Positions 1 through 9,133 of a stretch of 64,000 bases of DNA are shown in pieces (position 1 is the first letter of the stretch; every line of letters starts with the position of its first letter). The stretch is from an uncultured Acidimicrobiales bacterium. Its GTDB lineage: Bacteria > Actinomycetota > Acidimicrobiia > Acidimicrobiales > SZUA-35. The notes under the pieces are model-generated. The model ran no database searches and was not told where the DNA came from. It saw nothing but the letters and a program-made list of their open reading frames with translations. Both the position numbers and the translations under genes were made by a program. The stretch spans positions 237,249 to 301,248 of the forward strand of contig CALAJQ010000009.1 of the NCBI GenBank assembly GCA_937922785.1, written 5' to 3'.

Positions 1-222
1 GAGTGGGAGTGGAACGACCAGATCATGCCCGATGCGGTTGCGAGGCTTGCAGCGTGGGAGGCCAGCGACGGTTCTTCCAGCGGTGATGAAGTCCTCGAAC
101 AGGTGAGAGCTGCGCTGGATAATGACCTGGACACCCCGGCGGCGGTGGCGGCAATCGACGCTGCGGCAGCGGCTGGTGCCGACATCAATAAAGCGGCAAT
201 GTTGCTAGGTGTGCGGGTCTAA
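1..222 (+). CDS. mshC: MshC-like cysteine ligase, C-terminal fragment
   Basis: This is the 3' end of a gene that begins before the window. The frame is open from base 1 and ends in TAA at 220-222, giving 73 residues. The fragment carries a segment DNDLDTPAAVAAIDAAAAAG and ends in LLGVRV, the C-terminal pattern I associate with actinobacterial MshC and its paralogue CysS. MshC joins cysteine to glucosaminyl-inositol in mycothiol synthesis. The catalytic domain lies outside the window, so MshC and CysS cannot be fully separated; the short ending without the basic tail common in CysS favours MshC. The thrS frame opens only a few bases after it. Confidence 0.7.
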   Translation, partial: EWEWNDQIMPDAVARLAAWEASDGSSSGDEVLEQVRAALDNDLDTPAAVAAIDAAAAAGADINKAAMLLGVRV

Positions 223-232
223 ACTTGATTCG

Positions 233-2188
233 GTGATTACCGTTTCCCTTCCCGATGGATCTGAACGCAAGCTCGATCCGTCAGCAACCGCACATGATCT
301 TGCGGCCGATATTGGCTCTCGTTTAGCCAAAGATGCCTTGATTGCCGTCGTCGATGGCACCGAGGTGGACATCAACGCTCCTTTGACCGACGGGGCAACG
401 GTAGAGATAGTCACCCCTTCTTCCGATCGAGGCCTGCACACTATCCGGCACTCAACCGCCCATGTATTAGCCCAAGCCGTACTTGAGCTGTGGCCAGGGT
501 CAACCTTTGCGATCGGCCCGCCTATCGAAAACGGTTTCTACTACGACTTCGAGCTGCCCGACGGCGGAACCTTCCAAGAGGAAGACCTAGAACGCATCGA
601 CGCCAAGATGCGCGAAATCATCAAGGCCCGTCAACCGTTTGTTCGCACCGAAGCCTCGCCAGCTGAAGCGCTTGAGTTGATGAAAGACCATCAGTACAAG
701 CGGTCGATCATTGAGGCCGTGAACTCGGGCGACGCCGATGCCGAGTTGGCCGATGAAGCCAGCGGCGACGTCATCAGCTTCTACCGCAACACTGATGAGT
801 TTGTGGACATGTGCCTAGGCCCTCACGTGCCTCACACCGGTCACCTCGGTCACTTCAAGTTGATGTCGGTGGCTGGCGCCTACTGGCGTGGCAGTGAGAA
901 GAACCCGATGCTCCAGCGGATCTACGGAACCGCGTGGGATTCAAAGAAGGAGCTGGCTGCTCACTTGCATCGCCTGGAAGAGGCAGCCAAGCGTGACCAT
1001 CGCAAGCTGGCGAACGAGCTTGACCTGTTGAGTTTCCCCAGCGAGCTTGGCGGTGGTTTGGCCGTGTGGCACGCCAAGGGTTCGATCATGCGCAAGTTGA
1101 TGGAAGACGACGCCAGGGAACGTCACGAGGCTGGCGGGTACGACTTCGCTTATACCCCTCACTTGGCGAACGCCAAGTTGTTCGAGACTTCAGGCCACCT
1201 CGATTTCTATGCCGACGGTATGTATCCGCCCATGGAGATGGACAACGGCACTTATTACCCGAAGCCGATGAACTGCCCGATGCACACTTTGGTTTACAGC
1301 TCGAACCAGCGCAGCTATCGGGATTTGCCCATTCGTCTGTTCGAACTTGGAACCGTCTACCGGTATGAGCGGGCCGGCACTTTGCATGGGCTCATGCGCA
1401 TCCGTGGTTTCACTCAGGATGACGCTCACATCTTTGTCAGTCAGGAAGGTCTTCAGGACGAGCTGGCTTCGTTGCTGGCCTTTGTTCTTGACGTGCTGCG
1501 GAGTTATGGCTTCACCGAGTTCCAGGCCAAGTTGTCGACTAGGCCCGAAGAGAAGTCGGTCGGTTCGGACGAGCTTTGGGAACAAGCAACTGAGGCCTTG
1601 AGGCAGGCGCTTCATGTTGCGGAGGTCGACTATGTGGTCGACGAGGGCGGCGGTGCTTTCTATGGCCCGAAGATTGATGTTGACGTTCGTGATGCCATTG
1701 GCCGTAGTTGGCAGCTGTCGACTATTCAGGTTGATTTCCAGTTGCCCGAGCGGTTTGATCTGACCTATATCGATTCTGATTCTCAGCGCAAGCAACCGGT
1801 GATGGTTCACCGGGCGTTGATGGGTTCGTTGGAGCGTTTCTTTGGTGTGCTCATTGAGCATTACGGCGGCAACTTCCCGGCGTGGCTTTCGGCCGAGCAG
1901 GTGCGGGTGCTGCCAGTCGCTGAGGCTCATGCCGAGTATGCAGAGCAGGTGACTGAGCGTTTGAAAGACGCCGGGTTCCGGGCTCATCTTGACGATGCTG
2001 ACGATGGATTGGGTAAGCGGATCCGCAATGGGAAGACTCAGAAGTTGCCTTACATCTTGGTGGTTGGTGATGACGATGTTGCTGCTGGGACTGTTGGCGT
2101 GAATCCTCGTGGTGGTGAGGTGGAGCGTGATGTTCCGGTCGACACTTTCATTGAGCGCTTGGCTGCTGACGTTGCGGCCCGCGTTTAG
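233..2188 (+). CDS. thrS: Threonyl-tRNA synthetase
   Basis: Class II aminoacyl-tRNA synthetase that charges tRNA-Thr in the cytoplasm. Order of domains: TGS domain (about residues 1-60, beginning ITVSLPDGSE), editing domain with the HxxxH zinc motif HSTAH (H73/H77), then the catalytic core with PMNCPMH (zinc cysteine), motif 2 RYERAGTLHGLMRIRGFTQD and motif 3 around MVHRALMGSLERFFG, then the anticodon-binding domain. About 651 residues, normal for the family. I chose GTG at 233 because the TGS domain begins there. An in-frame GTG at 209 overlaps the previous gene and adds a non-homologous stretch. No clear Shine-Dalgarno is visible. Confidence 0.95.
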   Translation: MITVSLPDGSERKLDPSATAHDLAADIGSRLAKDALIAVVDGTEVDINAPLTDGATVEIVTPSSDRGLHTIRHSTAHVLAQAVLELWPGSTFAIGPPIENGFYYDFELPDGGTFQEEDLERIDAKMREIIKARQPFVRTEASPAEALELMKDHQYKRSIIEAVNSGDADAELADEASGDVISFYRNTDEFVDMCLGPHVPHTGHLGHFKLMSVAGAYWRGSEKNPMLQRIYGTAWDSKKELAAHLHRLEEAAKRDHRKLANELDLLSFPSELGGGLAVWHAKGSIMRKLMEDDARERHEAGGYDFAYTPHLANAKLFETSGHLDFYADGMYPPMEMDNGTYYPKPMNCPMHTLVYSSNQRSYRDLPIRLFELGTVYRYERAGTLHGLMRIRGFTQDDAHIFVSQEGLQDELASLLAFVLDVLRSYGFTEFQAKLSTRPEEKSVGSDELWEQATEALRQALHVAEVDYVVDEGGGAFYGPKIDVDVRDAIGRSWQLSTIQVDFQLPERFDLTYIDSDSQRKQPVMVHRALMGSLERFFGVLIEHYGGNFPAWLSAEQVRVLPVAEAHAEYAEQVTERLKDAGFRAHLDDADDGLGKRIRNGKTQKLPYILVVGDDDVAAGTVGVNPRGGEVERDVPVDTFIERLAADVAARV

Positions 2189-2193
2189 TACCT

Positions 2194-2715
2194 GTGGCGA
2201 TTGAACGATTGTTCTCGGGTTGGCGCCTCGGCCACGGCAAGGGTGTGGCGAGTGATGGTCTGGAGTTTGAAGACCTGTCGCCGGCTGAAGGCCTAACGCT
2301 GTTTGAGACCATTCATCAGAGTGATGCTGGTGATGACCGGACCTACGTGTTGTGGCGGGGTGAGCATGTGTATGCGTTGATGAACGTGTATCCGTATTCG
2401 AGCGGGCATGTGTTGGTGGTGCCGAATAAGGCGTTTAAGTCGATGGACGTCTTGCCTCAAGAAGTGCATGAGGAGTTGTGGGACACGGTTCGCACGGCGT
2501 CGATTGTGATTAAGAAAACGTTCAACCCGCATGGGCTGAACATCGGCCTGAACGAAGGCACGGCCGGGGGAGCGTCAGTGCCGGATCACCTTCATGTGCA
2601 CGTGGTGCCCAGATGGGCGGCCGACACGAACTTCATGACCTCAATCGCCGAGGCCCGCATCTTGCCAGTGTCGCTTGGAGCCACATGGGAAATGTTGCGG
2701 GAGAACTGGGTATAG
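2194..2715 (+). CDS. HIT-family AP4A phosphorylase-like protein
   Basis: A 173-residue histidine-triad protein with the signature HLHVHVVPRW (His-x-His-x-His) near residue 132. It begins with GTG five bases after the thrS stop. The mycobacterial protein in this position (Rv2613c, directly after thrS) is an AP4A phosphorylase that splits diadenosine tetraphosphate, so the same role is inferred here from synteny and similarity. In mycobacteria pgsA follows immediately. Here a minus-strand secreted-protein gene follows instead, which marks the left edge of the accessory block. Confidence 0.88.
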   Translation: MAIERLFSGWRLGHGKGVASDGLEFEDLSPAEGLTLFETIHQSDAGDDRTYVLWRGEHVYALMNVYPYSSGHVLVVPNKAFKSMDVLPQEVHEELWDTVRTASIVIKKTFNPHGLNIGLNEGTAGGASVPDHLHVHVVPRWAADTNFMTSIAEARILPVSLGATWEMLRENWV

Positions 2716-2943
2716 CTGGCCTACGGCTCTGGCTTTCTGCCTGCAGCGGGTGAGACAAAATGTATGCCATGCCGAATTCGCCGACAGCTACGCCGATGAC
2801 AATTTGGGCGTCATCTGATCGCCAAGGGCAGATGACGTGTTGACCTCAGTCGTACCGCGGCGTAAGGGAGGCTCGGTCGACCGAAGATCAACGCGATTCC
2901 GTGTTTACGAATTCTACGAGACGGCTGAGGGAGTTAAGAGGGT

Positions 2944-4560
2944 TCACGGCAGGTACGGATATGAGTTGCGGAACTCCTCATTATCTGTCACATAGAACAC
3001 CATGTCTGGACGAGTGAGGCGATCTCGTTTTGGGTTGTTGCCAAATTCGTTGGAACCTCTGACTAGATCGAGCCAATAGTTGTATCCGGCTTGATCGTAT
3101 GAGCGGCCGAGTACGTTCGAATACACGATCTCAACGAACTGGTCGGGGCTCGTGCCAGCGTAGTTGTTTTCCCACTCAGCGGAGGCTGACATGAAGCGGG
3201 CAATCTCAATAATTCCATACTCTGTGCCGTCCTCCTCGCCATCGAGCACTCGAATCCAGTACTTCACGCCTTCAACGTCAGGCTCACGGGCAAAGATGGC
3301 CCGATATAAGCGAAGTACGGGTGGGTACTTGCGCACGTCGTAGTCACTAGCCCCGACGAGCTCGGCGATTGTCTCAGCGTTCTTAACTCGCTGGGGCGTG
3401 TCCGGGGGCAGCGGACCAGATTCCCCCCATACGTATATGTCGGAGTAGCCAGTGACGTCCCGGCTGAGAATTTCGTCTGGTGAAGAGAATGCCATGAAGC
3501 TCCCGTTCCGATCGAGCGAGATACTGCGGAATCGATCTGAGCCATGGGGGGTCTCGATTGCCGTGCCCGGATAGTCGGAGATTCCGAAAAACCTCCTGGT
3601 CAGCGTGCCGCGGAAATACGCGATCCTTCTTCCCGACGCCGAAACCACGCCCTCAGAGGAAAAGTCAACAACCTGGTCAGTCGAAGATGGCGCTCGGATA
3701 CCTGCTATCACTCTGAACCCGCGACTGTCATTGACCCCAATCTGATTACCAGAATCGGTTGTCGACAGCCGAATAGTTGATCCATCTCCGTCCGTCTCAT
3801 AACCGTTGCCCCCGCCAACACGAAACGTTTCACCTGTGTCGAAGTCGTGCGCAAACAGAAACTGGTCATACTTACCATCACCTGGTCGATGCAGCTCTGA
3901 TGCGCTTGAAGAAAACACCACGTACCGGCCATCCCCACTGATGGCGGGACTGGGCTTAGGCTTAAATTCGAACCCAATTGGGGCGATGTTAATCGTGCGG
4001 TTGTTTGCTCTGTCCCATCGATACAAGTCGTCCCCGTGATTGAACACCACCCGTGAGCCGTCAGCTGAGACTCCCGGAGCGACCGCAGCACGCGTATCCA
4101 GATTCGAACCCGTCAGTTTCATGCTGATTTGACCTGTCGCAGTGTCCAAGATCATCAGTTCTGTGCTGAACCGAAATTTCCGAGATTCGGGAGCTATGTC
4201 GGAAGCGCGAGAGACGAAGGCGATCGTCGATCCATCAGCGGAAATGGTTGGGTTGGTCGAGTCGCCGTTTCCGTCGGTCAATTGGCGCGTGACACCAGTT
4301 GCTCTGTTCCATAAGAAGATGTTTGATCTGATAGTCGATGAGACCGGCGCATCCGGGTCGATCAGGTTCGTCGCTTCGGATTGGAACGCGACAAGGTTCC
4401 CGTCCCCGGACACGCTTGGGTTAAGCGAACTCCTATTCCCGTTCGGGGTCACAAGGAAAAACCATGAGTCTTCCTGCGCCGAAACCGGTCGCGGCGACAC
4501 GACTGCTGCAATCAGAGTGGCAGCAACAACCACTCTTGCTAGAAACTTGCAAATCGGCAT
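2944..4560 (-). CDS. Secreted beta-propeller (PD40-like) protein with C-terminal DUF4214
   Basis: A 538-residue exported protein. The N-terminus (MPICKFLARVVVAATLIAAV...SAQ) is a Sec signal peptide. Residues about 45-370 hold repeats of the type NPSVSGDGNLVAFQS, NPTISADGSTIAFVS and SPAISGDGRYVVFSS, typical of TolB/PD40 beta-propeller blades. The last 125 residues are a DUF4214 domain (LRLYRAIFAREPDVEGVKYW, then VLGRSYDQAGYNYWLDLV). The ATG is preceded by GGAGAG. A SARP-type promoter lies about 20 bases upstream of the start, placing the gene in the same regulon as the chaperone operons. The function of the propeller is unknown; it may bind a ligand or a surface partner. Confidence 0.88.
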   Translation of the reverse strand: MPICKFLARVVVAATLIAAVVSPRPVSAQEDSWFFLVTPNGNRSSLNPSVSGDGNLVAFQSEATNLIDPDAPVSSTIRSNIFLWNRATGVTRQLTDGNGDSTNPTISADGSTIAFVSRASDIAPESRKFRFSTELMILDTATGQISMKLTGSNLDTRAAVAPGVSADGSRVVFNHGDDLYRWDRANNRTINIAPIGFEFKPKPSPAISGDGRYVVFSSSASELHRPGDGKYDQFLFAHDFDTGETFRVGGGNGYETDGDGSTIRLSTTDSGNQIGVNDSRGFRVIAGIRAPSSTDQVVDFSSEGVVSASGRRIAYFRGTLTRRFFGISDYPGTAIETPHGSDRFRSISLDRNGSFMAFSSPDEILSRDVTGYSDIYVWGESGPLPPDTPQRVKNAETIAELVGASDYDVRKYPPVLRLYRAIFAREPDVEGVKYWIRVLDGEEDGTEYGIIEIARFMSASAEWENNYAGTSPDQFVEIVYSNVLGRSYDQAGYNYWLDLVRGSNEFGNNPKRDRLTRPDMVFYVTDNEEFRNSYPYLP

Positions 4561-4586
4561 TCAGCTCTCCTTCTTGGCTGTCCGCC

Positions 4587-4619
4587 AGTTTCGCTATGAG
4601 CGCGCAACGCAAGCGCAAC
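4587..4619 (-). promoter_or_regulatory. SARP-type promoter P1 (direct heptamers plus -10)
   Basis: On the minus strand: GTTGCGC, 4 bp, GTTGCGC (4619-4602), then 9 bp and GAAACT (4592-4587) as the -10. Transcription would start near 4580, just ahead of the secreted propeller gene. The geometry is identical to six other sites in this window. Confidence 0.75.
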
Positions 4620-4875
4620 AGGGTGATCAACGGGTGGGTGCCGTCCCTGTGGAACCGGCTAAGTGCCCTCCTAGTGATGTTTCGCCAGCGCAGCAGGCCG
4701 ACCAGCCCGGCGTGACGCGGTCCAGGCGAGTGTGTATCGTTCTCCCTCTGGCGTGAGTCCGGCGAAATTGGTCTCTTGGGGGTAAGCATGGCCGTCAGAA
4801 CGGGACGAAATCAGATTGAGTCGGGACCCTTAGCCTCTGGCCACGCTACCGCACCGGCGAGGTCAGTGCAGAGCT
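4620..4875. other. Intergenic region between divergent genes
   Basis: This stretch separates promoter P1 (minus) from the first CHAT gene (plus). I see no heptamer pair on the plus strand and no convincing gene. The promoter of the CHAT gene must lie here but cannot be recognised by eye. Confidence 0.4.
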
Positions 4876-7866
4876 ATGCCTGAGTACTTTGACACACAGG
4901 TCACGATTCTCGATGAGCTACTGCGTCGCAATGGTGTGACAGCGGACATCAGCGAGGATGGTTTGGAATTTGAGGTCTTGGACAATACGGCCCTTGGCCA
5001 GTTCTCAATCAGGTTGGCATTTGTGCCGCCCGATGATGCGTCACTCAACTGGCTAGTCGTCATCGTCTCGCCGCAGATTCAATCCCTCGGTGTGATTGGG
5101 GATTTGATTGACGATCTTCTTGACGTCGAGGGAATCGTCGATTGTGAGTTTGACGTTGTCGATGGATCGGCGCGAATGCTGGTATTCGTCCAATTTGACA
5201 TGGAACCGACTGGCTACCGGGAAGTCGTGGACGACGCAAGACAACTCTTTGAGGAAATCGCAATTGAGCATTACGCGGCGGGTGGCGTATTCTATGAAGC
5301 GGAACACGCTGGCGCTCTGGTCACTCCGGGTTTTCATGAACTCGACGCAGTCGGCAAAATCTTGGCCGGCGGAAAGGCCGAGAGTGTTGCGTATGCACTT
5401 GCAAAGGACTTACTTTCTTCTGCGATAACTCACTTCACGCTCGCCGATCTCGATTGGCATTCCCTATTTTGCAGGCTCGCCCAGGCCGACGCCGCTCACG
5501 TTTGCGGAGATGTCGAAGAGTCGCTTCGTCTAGGGGAACAGATTCTGTCAGAGCTACGCCAACTCGACTACGAAGACTTAACTGCAACGGCGTTACATCT
5601 CCTGTTTGCTGCTGAACATCGATTGGGTAATCAGTCTCGAGCAGCCGCATTGATCGATGAGGCGCTCCTGATAGGGGAACGCATCTCGCACGACGAGGTC
5701 GCGAACTGGCAGTCAGACCGGGACGCCTTTGTCGGGATGACGTCAGGAAACATTGCGCTAGCACTGGATACAGCCCGGTTCCGACTTCGGAATACTCCGG
5801 AGGGCGACACCGTTGCGTGGACGACACGGGCTGTCGAGCTTGGACGGAGCCTGACGGCAGCGGGAAACGAGAACGAGGGGATTGGGATCATTCGTGAGGC
5901 GTTGGCGCGTGCTCGGCAGGCGGCGCTTGAGATCGAGGCAGAGATTGGAATAGAGCTTGCAGCCTCACTGGTTGAGACCCAGAGGTTTGATGAGGCGCTC
6001 CTGCTTCTCAACGACTACGAACCTCGTTTAGGCGTTGGTGCGGTTCTCGCTCGTAAGCTGGCTACCGATTTGAGATTCATGTGCGGTGATCCTGACGTCA
6101 AGTTTGGGAATGATTCGTCTGGCTACGAGGCCCTGGTCAATAGGGGTTCAGTGCTCTATCAAGCTGGAAAGTTTAAAGAGGCTCTGTCGTGTTTTGAGGA
6201 AGCTGACCCGATCACGACAGCTGCTGGGAATCGAGTCGCTCATGCTCTCAACCGTGCGAACTTGGCAGCCGCTAAGATTGCCCTAGGGGTCACCTCAGGA
6301 CAGATATCGACGGACAAAATTTCCGATGAGTTGATACACGATCTTCTCCCGGCGATCGCAACCGCCGAAGAAGTTCGGCACTCGCTTACGACCAGCAACG
6401 AACGATCGAGTTGGGCCAGCAAGCTGGGCCAGGTGTATGAAATGGCGTTGGGGATGTGCCGGTTCGCAGATGAGCACGGTCTAGCTATTGAGCTAATCGA
6501 GCGAATGAAGGTTCAAGGCATGCCCGATTCCTACCAGGGCCGCCTGGTTGGCCGGGGGGAGCAGCAGAACTCAGGTGTTAACTCGGTGCCTGCCGTAGCC
6601 GCCGCGCTGCGGACCGGCACCGAGGTCATCTCACCGCCACACCACTATTCGGTCGGCGGAGTCAGCCGTCTCGCGCCGCTCCACGCGAAAACGATGGCCC
6701 TAGAGCGGCGAGCCGAGGCGCAGGGAGGTGAGGGTGCGTGGTGGTGGACGATGTGGTCAGGATCAGCTGGCGTTTTCTGGGGGGTTGTAAACCCAATCGG
6801 CAAAGTGTTTTCAGGCAGGCTGGACAAGTCTTCCGATCTACTGGAGGTTGACTCGCTAGCCCCGGATCTTGAGAAATGTGAAGCAGCCCTATCCAGCCCT
6901 GGACGCGGGCTAGATGGTCTCTTCGGCGCCGATCACGAAGAATTCGTTAGAGTCTTCTCCTCGCTCGGGTCGAAGCTCATACCTGAGCCACTCATGGAAG
7001 CGCTAGCGAAAGCGTCAGAACGGGACCCGGTTCGAATCATCTATTCGCCCTCTTCGTCGATGGCGTGGCTGCCGATCGGACTGCTATCCGCTGAGGGCAA
7101 AGGACGCCGAAACTCCTTCCGCTTGCTCGAAAGGGCAGTCGTCCAGCTCGCGTCACCCTACACGACTCCGAACGAGTCGAAGCGGGATCGCATCACCAGC
7201 GCGAGCCACTCGATCTCGATACTAGACCCGACGAGTGAATTCCCAGATTTGGAAGACCTTGTCCCAGGGGCCGAACTCCTGATGACGGGAGCTGTGATGC
7301 AGAACTCGAAACCTGGCACGGCCATCGCCATCGCGACGAGGAAGAACATAATCAACCTTCTCTCGCAGAAGGGCTGTTCAGGTATGCCGGTAATGCTGTT
7401 TGGGGGCCACGCGGCTGGTCCCTCTCGCTCGGACCCTTTGTCCGGTGGACTCGTTTGTGCACAGGCCGAAGGTGAGCCCGCGTTGCTGACGGTTAGGGAT
7501 CTGGTCGAACGCGCAGATGCTCTTTTCCCACCCCGCAGTGTCATCCTTTGTGCGTGCTCGTCGGCACGGGACAGCTCGGATAAGTACCGAGAAAGATGGG
7601 GGCTGGGGGTCGGGTTTCTGATCGCGGGCGCCCAAGCGATAGTGGGTTCCACTTGGGATCTGCTCGACAGCCCTGCAAACTCCGATTTCGCCAGGCACCT
7701 TAGGGAAGAATTCAAGAAGCCTGGAGTTGACCACGCTCTCGTTGTCAGGAACGAACAAATGAGGTTGCTGCGGGCTTGGGAGAATGCAGTAGCAACTGAG
7801 GACAGCGACTTGATTCCCAACCTGTTCCCGTACTACTGGGCTCCCTGGGTAGTGATGACGGCCTAG
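4876..7866 (+). CDS. TPR-CHAT protease-like protein (CHAT-1)
   Basis: 996 residues. The first 120 or so form an alpha/beta domain of unknown family, also present at the start of the CHAT protein at 20143-23121. The middle (about 150-560) is alpha-helical and TPR-like, with repeated Ala/Leu-rich helices. The C-terminal third is a CHAT domain, the caspase-like fold: LFGGHAAG carries the presumed catalytic His845, and LCACSSAR the Cys894, followed by RWGLGVGFLIAGAQAIVGSTW. Both dyad residues are present, so it may be an active cysteine protease. There is no signal peptide. TPR-CHAT proteins are known as proteolytic effectors, for example Csx29 in type III-E CRISPR. The substrate here is unknown. 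Confidence 0.88.
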   Translation: MPEYFDTQVTILDELLRRNGVTADISEDGLEFEVLDNTALGQFSIRLAFVPPDDASLNWLVVIVSPQIQSLGVIGDLIDDLLDVEGIVDCEFDVVDGSARMLVFVQFDMEPTGYREVVDDARQLFEEIAIEHYAAGGVFYEAEHAGALVTPGFHELDAVGKILAGGKAESVAYALAKDLLSSAITHFTLADLDWHSLFCRLAQADAAHVCGDVEESLRLGEQILSELRQLDYEDLTATALHLLFAAEHRLGNQSRAAALIDEALLIGERISHDEVANWQSDRDAFVGMTSGNIALALDTARFRLRNTPEGDTVAWTTRAVELGRSLTAAGNENEGIGIIREALARARQAALEIEAEIGIELAASLVETQRFDEALLLLNDYEPRLGVGAVLARKLATDLRFMCGDPDVKFGNDSSGYEALVNRGSVLYQAGKFKEALSCFEEADPITTAAGNRVAHALNRANLAAAKIALGVTSGQISTDKISDELIHDLLPAIATAEEVRHSLTTSNERSSWASKLGQVYEMALGMCRFADEHGLAIELIERMKVQGMPDSYQGRLVGRGEQQNSGVNSVPAVAAALRTGTEVISPPHHYSVGGVSRLAPLHAKTMALERRAEAQGGEGAWWWTMWSGSAGVFWGVVNPIGKVFSGRLDKSSDLLEVDSLAPDLEKCEAALSSPGRGLDGLFGADHEEFVRVFSSLGSKLIPEPLMEALAKASERDPVRIIYSPSSSMAWLPIGLLSAEGKGRRNSFRLLERAVVQLASPYTTPNESKRDRITSASHSISILDPTSEFPDLEDLVPGAELLMTGAVMQNSKPGTAIAIATRKNIINLLSQKGCSGMPVMLFGGHAAGPSRSDPLSGGLVCAQAEGEPALLTVRDLVERADALFPPRSVILCACSSARDSSDKYRERWGLGVGFLIAGAQAIVGSTWDLLDSPANSDFARHLREEFKKPGVDHALVVRNEQMRLLRAWENAVATEDSDLIPNLFPYYWAPWVVMTA

Positions 7867-7923
7867 CGGCCGTCAAAGCAGCAGCGCTGCAAGCCAACCT
7901 GGAATCGGCTCATAGCAGAGCGT

Positions 7924-7956
7924 GTTGCGCGGCTGTTGCGCGCCCAAATGTACCTT
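7924..7956 (+). promoter_or_regulatory. SARP-type promoter P2 for the DnaK/VirD4/M23 operon
   Basis: GTTGCGC at 7924-7930, spacer GGCT, GTTGCGC at 7935-7941, 9-bp gap, then TACCTT (7951-7956) as the -10. It lies about 100 bp upstream of the first gene of the long plus-strand operon. Confidence 0.8.
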
Positions 7957-7997
7957 TCGGGAATGGCGGATCTGGAATCTAGAGAGGCCAGGAAGAC

Positions 7998-8034
7998 GTG
8001 TTGACTCGGGCTGCTTGAGCCGGCAGCTCAACAC
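7998..8034 (+). promoter_or_regulatory. Leader hairpin next to the operon's first ribosome site
   Basis: GTGTTGA (7998-8004) pairs perfectly with TCAACAC (8028-8034), and inside it GCTGC can pair with GCAGC. The hairpin lies in the predicted leader of P2, a few bases before the strong AAGGAGG that serves the TTG start at 8055. It could modulate translation or stabilise the mRNA. No known riboswitch or T-box pattern is visible. Confidence 0.4.
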
Positions 8035-8054
8035 CCGTTAAGGAGGGGGACCCC

Positions 8055-8636
8055 TTGATCTGGACACTTTTGGGATGGATTCTGATGGTTGGCCTTGTGG
8101 TGGCCGGCGCTGGTTTGTTAATGCGAATGATTCCAGTAAACCTGAAGAATATCCGGTTTGCGGATACCGACATGGAGCACGCCTTTTATGAAGTAGTGGG
8201 ATTCTCCCAAGGTGTGTACGAGGGAGATCTTGGGTTTCCCTCCGGGTTCTTTTACGTAGATCCCGAGAAAACGAACGAGCCCTCTCAAATCCGGATAGTT
8301 GAGGCCGAACCGAGCGGATCAGTCGCAGACGGTTGTTCTGAGTACATCGGATCTTTCGCGGCAGCTGGCCTGGATGGTGGCGGACTCTACGGGTGTTTTT
8401 GGTTCATGGCGGTCGCCGCTATTGGGTCGCCCTTCTTCATAGTTTCGTTCCTCGATCGCCTCTACCGCTTCTGTTTGAAATCTCGAATCGAGGTGAAGCT
8501 GCGCCAGGCCAGTTCAGACTCATTCGCCGACTTTGCGTTCTACGGGGCGTCCGGGTATCTCGTCCGGAAGCGGTACCGCTTGGCACTTTCTGAACCGCCT
8601 AAGCCACTGGCCTCTGTAGAGGAGTCGAGCGCATGA
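8055..8636 (+). CDS. Two-segment membrane protein, first gene of the chaperone operon
   Basis: 193 residues, start TTG with a strong AAGGAGG eight bases upstream. An N-terminal membrane helix (WTLLGWILMVGLVVAGAGLLM) and a second hydrophobic segment (LYGCFWFMAVAAIGSPFFIV, about residues 110-135) flank a region of about 80 residues. A charged C-terminal part follows. I do not recognise the family. Its stop overlaps the next start (ATGA), so it is translationally coupled to the GrpE-like gene. That suggests it is a membrane component of the same complex. Confidence 0.75.
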   Translation: MIWTLLGWILMVGLVVAGAGLLMRMIPVNLKNIRFADTDMEHAFYEVVGFSQGVYEGDLGFPSGFFYVDPEKTNEPSQIRIVEAEPSGSVADGCSEYIGSFAAAGLDGGGLYGCFWFMAVAAIGSPFFIVSFLDRLYRFCLKSRIEVKLRQASSDSFADFAFYGASGYLVRKRYRLALSEPPKPLASVEESSA

Positions 8637-9133
8637 CTGACGAACAACCTGATCTAGGTCCGGTTGCTCTAACGACGGAACACATCGCCGAGCTGACCGA
8701 GCACATGAACCGGCTGGCAGCGGCCGCCGTTCCACTGCTTTCCGATACCCATCAGAAAACTCAGCATAGGGTCCGACAGTTAGAGCAGCGGCTTCATCTT
8801 CGGCAGGAGCGACCGACCGTCATGAAGATGGCTTCACTGCTTACCAGTGTGCAGAGGATGGGGAACCGAGAGGAGCTTGGGACTCATGTTGAAGAAGGCC
8901 TCCTCAACATCCTGTTCGGACTTGGGTACGAGCAGTTCGCAGACGTGGGAGACCCCTTTGATAGCGCCGAGCACGAGGTCCTCGAGGCCCAGGAGGGCGC
9001 ACAAGATCCGGTCGTGGCGCAGGTTCATGCCAAGGGTCTCCGAGCCTTTGATGACGTGATCATACGAGCACGAGTAACTGTCGGAAGTGGCCAAGCCGTG
9101 GGACAACAACAAGAGAATGGAACTAGCACATGA
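8633..9133 (+). CDS. GrpE-like nucleotide exchange factor
   Basis: 166 residues. An N-terminal coiled-coil-like helix (about residues 15-65, RVRQLEQRLHLRQE) is followed by a small domain with LGYEQFADVGDPFDSAEHEV and later VHAKGLRAFDDVIIRARVTVG. This matches the GrpE beta-domain pattern (G..F...G..FDP..HE, then RPA.V.V). GrpE releases ADP from Hsp70, and the next gene, overlapping by 4 bases, is an Hsp70. It is divergent and carries a Gln-rich C-terminal tail. It is therefore likely a dedicated exchange factor rather than the housekeeping GrpE. Confidence 0.72.
   Translation: MTDEQPDLGPVALTTEHIAELTEHMNRLAAAAVPLLSDTHQKTQHRVRQLEQRLHLRQERPTVMKMASLLTSVQRMGNREELGTHVEEGLLNILFGLGYEQFADVGDPFDSAEHEVLEAQEGAQDPVVAQVHAKGLRAFDDVIIRARVTVGSGQAVGQQQENGTST

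Noticed and set aside
1190..1987. 265-codon minus-strand open frame inside thrS
   Set aside because: It lies fully antisense to the strongly conserved thrS and has no family pattern. It is a shadow of the GC-rich third positions.
4142..4756. 204-codon plus-strand frame over the start of the propeller gene
   Set aside because: It is antisense to the signal peptide and propeller and crosses promoter P1. The composition is unnatural.
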